From Candidatus Magasanikiibacteriota bacterium (lineage in GTDB: Bacteria > Patescibacteriota > Patescibacteriia > Magasanikbacterales > GWA2-37-8): DNA of 6,876 nucleotides. Below the pieces are notes generated by a model. That model was not told where the DNA came from and did not search any database. It saw only the letters and a list, made by a program, of their open reading frames with translations. Positions 5,356-6,876 of this stretch are shown here, piece by piece. The position numbers and the translations under genes are program-made. Each line of letters starts with the position of its first letter. Within the stretch, counting starts at the first letter, position 1. The stretch is taken from assembly GCA_903853785.1 (NCBI GenBank), contig CAINUM010000056.1:1-6876 (forward strand), read 5' to 3'.

Positions 5356-6876
5356 ATGAAATCTTTAGAACCAGTCGAACAAAAACACAAACTAGGTCAA
5401 TTTTTTGCAACAGCAATTTGTGGAAATGACATCCTAAGTTCCGCTTTGTATGTTTCCGGTATTGCTGCTCTATTTGCTGGCATTTACGCGCCTTTAATTT
5501 TATTTTTAGTTGGAATGGTATTGATGCTTTATCGCTCGGTATATCGTGAAGTGGTTGAGGCTCTTCCTATAAATGGAGGTGCATACAATGCCTTATTAAA
5601 TTCAACGACAAAAGTGGCCGCCTCTATTGCAGGTACCATGACAGTACTTTCATATGTTGCTACCGCAGTGATTTCTGCAAAAACTGCTGTTGAATATTTT
5701 TTAAAGTTTTGGGAAGAATTCTTTTTAAAAAGCGGCAATACTACCTCAATTACGTTTATCCACCAATTGATAATACCGGCAACTATTGGAATTTTAGCTT
5801 TGTTTGCTTTGTTGGTAATTTTTGGTGTAAAAGATTCAGCTAAAGTGGCTGCAACAATCTTTTCAATTCACATAATAGTTCTAATTACTTTCATTTCAGC
5901 CGGAATATTTTTTATTATTACGCACGGATTTCAAATAGGAATCGACAACTACTTGGCTACTGCAAATATAGTTAGTAAAAACGGCGGACTATTTCCAACC
6001 TTATTTTTCGCTTTTTCAGTTTCACTTTTAGGTGTTTCTGGTTTTGAGAGTTCGGCTAATTTTGTAGAAGAACAAAAAAAGGGTGTTTTCAAAAAAACCT
6101 TAAGAAACATGGCGGTTGGAGTTACTTTTTTTAACCCCCTAATTGCTGGAGTGTCCTTGTGTGTTTTACCATTAATGAAAATCTTTGAAACTAAGGATTT
6201 TTTACTCGCGAGTGTTTCCTTCCACATGGGTGGAATGATTTTATTGGCCATAATTGCTTTTGATGCTTTGCTTGTTTTAAGTGGTGCTGTTTTGACTAGT
6301 TATGTTGGGGTTACCGGTTTGGTATATCGTATGTCTATGGATAATGCACTTCCAGCATTTTTGGCGAAAACAAACAAAAATGGATCGAATTCACGGATTA
6401 CAATCGCATTTTTAATTCTCTGTCTATCTATACTAGCTCTTACAAAAGGCAACCTATTATCTCTGGCGGGTGTTTATACTATTAGTTTTTTAAGTGTAAT
6501 GACTTTGTTCGCCTTGAGTAATATAATATTGCGTACAACGCGCAAGGAACTTAAGCGACCGTTTAAAGCATCACTTATAGTAGTTATTTTAGCTTTCTTA
6601 TCTACAGCGGTTGGGCTTTTGGGAAATATCATGATCGACAAAAACAATGTTTTATATTTTTTAATATATTTTATACCGTCAATAATTTTAGTTCTATCAA
6701 TTATATTTAGAAAAGATATATTCAATAAATTAACCTGGGCTTTCCAAAAATTTCCTATGCTCAAGCGATATTTTTTAAATGAATCAAGTAAAATTGCTGA
6801 TCGCCATTATTATATATTTTTACACCATACTAGTAATTTATATCAGGCTTTAAGATATATAGACCAAAATGAAGGT
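5356..6876 (+). CDS. APC-family amino-acid permease (3' partial)
   Basis: The frame is open from ATG 5356 to the window edge without a stop: 507 residues visible, C-terminus missing. About twelve hydrophobic segments can be counted (roughly residues 15-35, 38-58, 85-110, 134-158, 163-188, 209-232, 250-275, 285-320, 347-363, 367-390, 404-425, 430-453). Family motifs are clear: CGNDILSSALYVSG (22-35), the unwound, substrate-contacting part of TM1; ALPINGGAY (69-77) between TM2 and TM3; GVSGFESSANFVEEQKKGVF (226-245) in TM6 and its following loop; and YRMSMDNALP (324-333). The family carries out proton- or sodium-coupled uptake of amino acids across the inner membrane. The substrate cannot be read from the sequence. 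After TM12 a hydrophilic tail begins (454 onward) with YYIFLHHTSNLYQALRYIDQ (485-504), so a cytoplasmic domain of unknown length continues beyond the window. It has its own promoter. An amino-acid importer fits a host with limited biosynthesis. Confidence 0.93.
   Translation, partial: MKSLEPVEQKHKLGQFFATAICGNDILSSALYVSGIAALFAGIYAPLILFLVGMVLMLYRSVYREVVEALPINGGAYNALLNSTTKVAASIAGTMTVLSYVATAVISAKTAVEYFLKFWEEFFLKSGNTTSITFIHQLIIPATIGILALFALLVIFGVKDSAKVAATIFSIHIIVLITFISAGIFFIITHGFQIGIDNYLATANIVSKNGGLFPTLFFAFSVSLLGVSGFESSANFVEEQKKGVFKKTLRNMAVGVTFFNPLIAGVSLCVLPLMKIFETKDFLLASVSFHMGGMILLAIIAFDALLVLSGAVLTSYVGVTGLVYRMSMDNALPAFLAKTNKNGSNSRITIAFLILCLSILALTKGNLLSLAGVYTISFLSVMTLFALSNIILRTTRKELKRPFKASLIVVILAFLSTAVGLLGNIMIDKNNVLYFLIYFIPSIILVLSIIFRKDIFNKLTWAFQKFPMLKRYFLNESSKIADRHYYIFLHHTSNLYQALRYIDQNEG

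Noticed and set aside
1242..6764. Open frames on the reverse strand of 65-100 codons (for example 1242-1490, 5949-6251, 6474-6764)
   Set aside because: All but a few codons lie inside forward-strand genes with clear family motifs. Their translations are low-complexity or carry no recognisable domain, and none has its own promoter or ribosome-binding site. They are shadows of the real genes.
1..6876. CRISPR array, insertion sequence, prophage or long repeats
   Set aside because: I found no spaced direct repeats, transposase or integrase motifs, or terminal inverted repeats by eye. The only clear inverted repeat is the terminator. Although a tRNA is present, no repeated tRNA 3' end (attachment site) is seen in the window.

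Overview
The window is AT-rich, has all its genes on the + strand, and is very tightly packed. It most likely comes from a member of the Candidate Phyla Radiation (Patescibacteria). That assignment is an inference from three protein types: a membrane-anchored VirD4/HerA-like ATPase, a C39-like protein with a 'CEEAS' active-site motif and a C-terminal 'vYLI' repeat, and a compact dnaX. None of the genes has a convincing Shine-Dalgarno sequence at its start. No reading frame contains an in-frame TGA, so the ordinary bacterial code is likely, not the UGA=Gly code of some CPR lineages.

Layout: (1) positions 2-133 hold the 3' end of an unrecognised gene. (2) 142-2700 encodes an 852-residue membrane-anchored P-loop DNA-translocase-type ATPase of the VirD4/TraG-HerA superfamily. 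(3) 2707-4311 is dnaX, the clamp-loader tau subunit of DNA polymerase III. (4) 4317-5144 encodes a secreted papain-fold (peptidase C39-like) protein. These four genes are separated by only 8, 6 and 5 bases and probably form one transcript. (5) A -35 box overlapping the stop codon of gene 4 starts a promoter for tRNA-Gln(CUG) at 5190-5260, followed by an intrinsic terminator at 5267-5292. (6) A separate promoter at about 5299-5327 drives an APC-family amino-acid permease that starts at 5356 and runs off the end of the window.

The most interesting observation lies inside dnaX. A run of nine A's (3860-3868), the longest homopolymer I found, sits just after the end of the clamp-loader core (domain III). 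A one-base slip in either direction leads to a stop within a few codons; the -1 (or +1 A) slip gives a TGA after a single extra codon. This is the arrangement that produces the short gamma form in Escherichia coli (ribosomal frameshift) and Thermus (transcriptional slippage). An SD-like GAGGT lies 12 bases upstream of the slippery heptamer. The same GAGGT is also well placed for an internal start at Met384.

Functionally, the window joins replication (clamp loader), a DNA-pumping or conjugation-like ATPase, a secreted cell-surface protein, one tRNA and amino-acid uptake. Uptake would suit an organism that scavenges amino acids. I see no CRISPR array, insertion sequence, phage gene or other mobile element.
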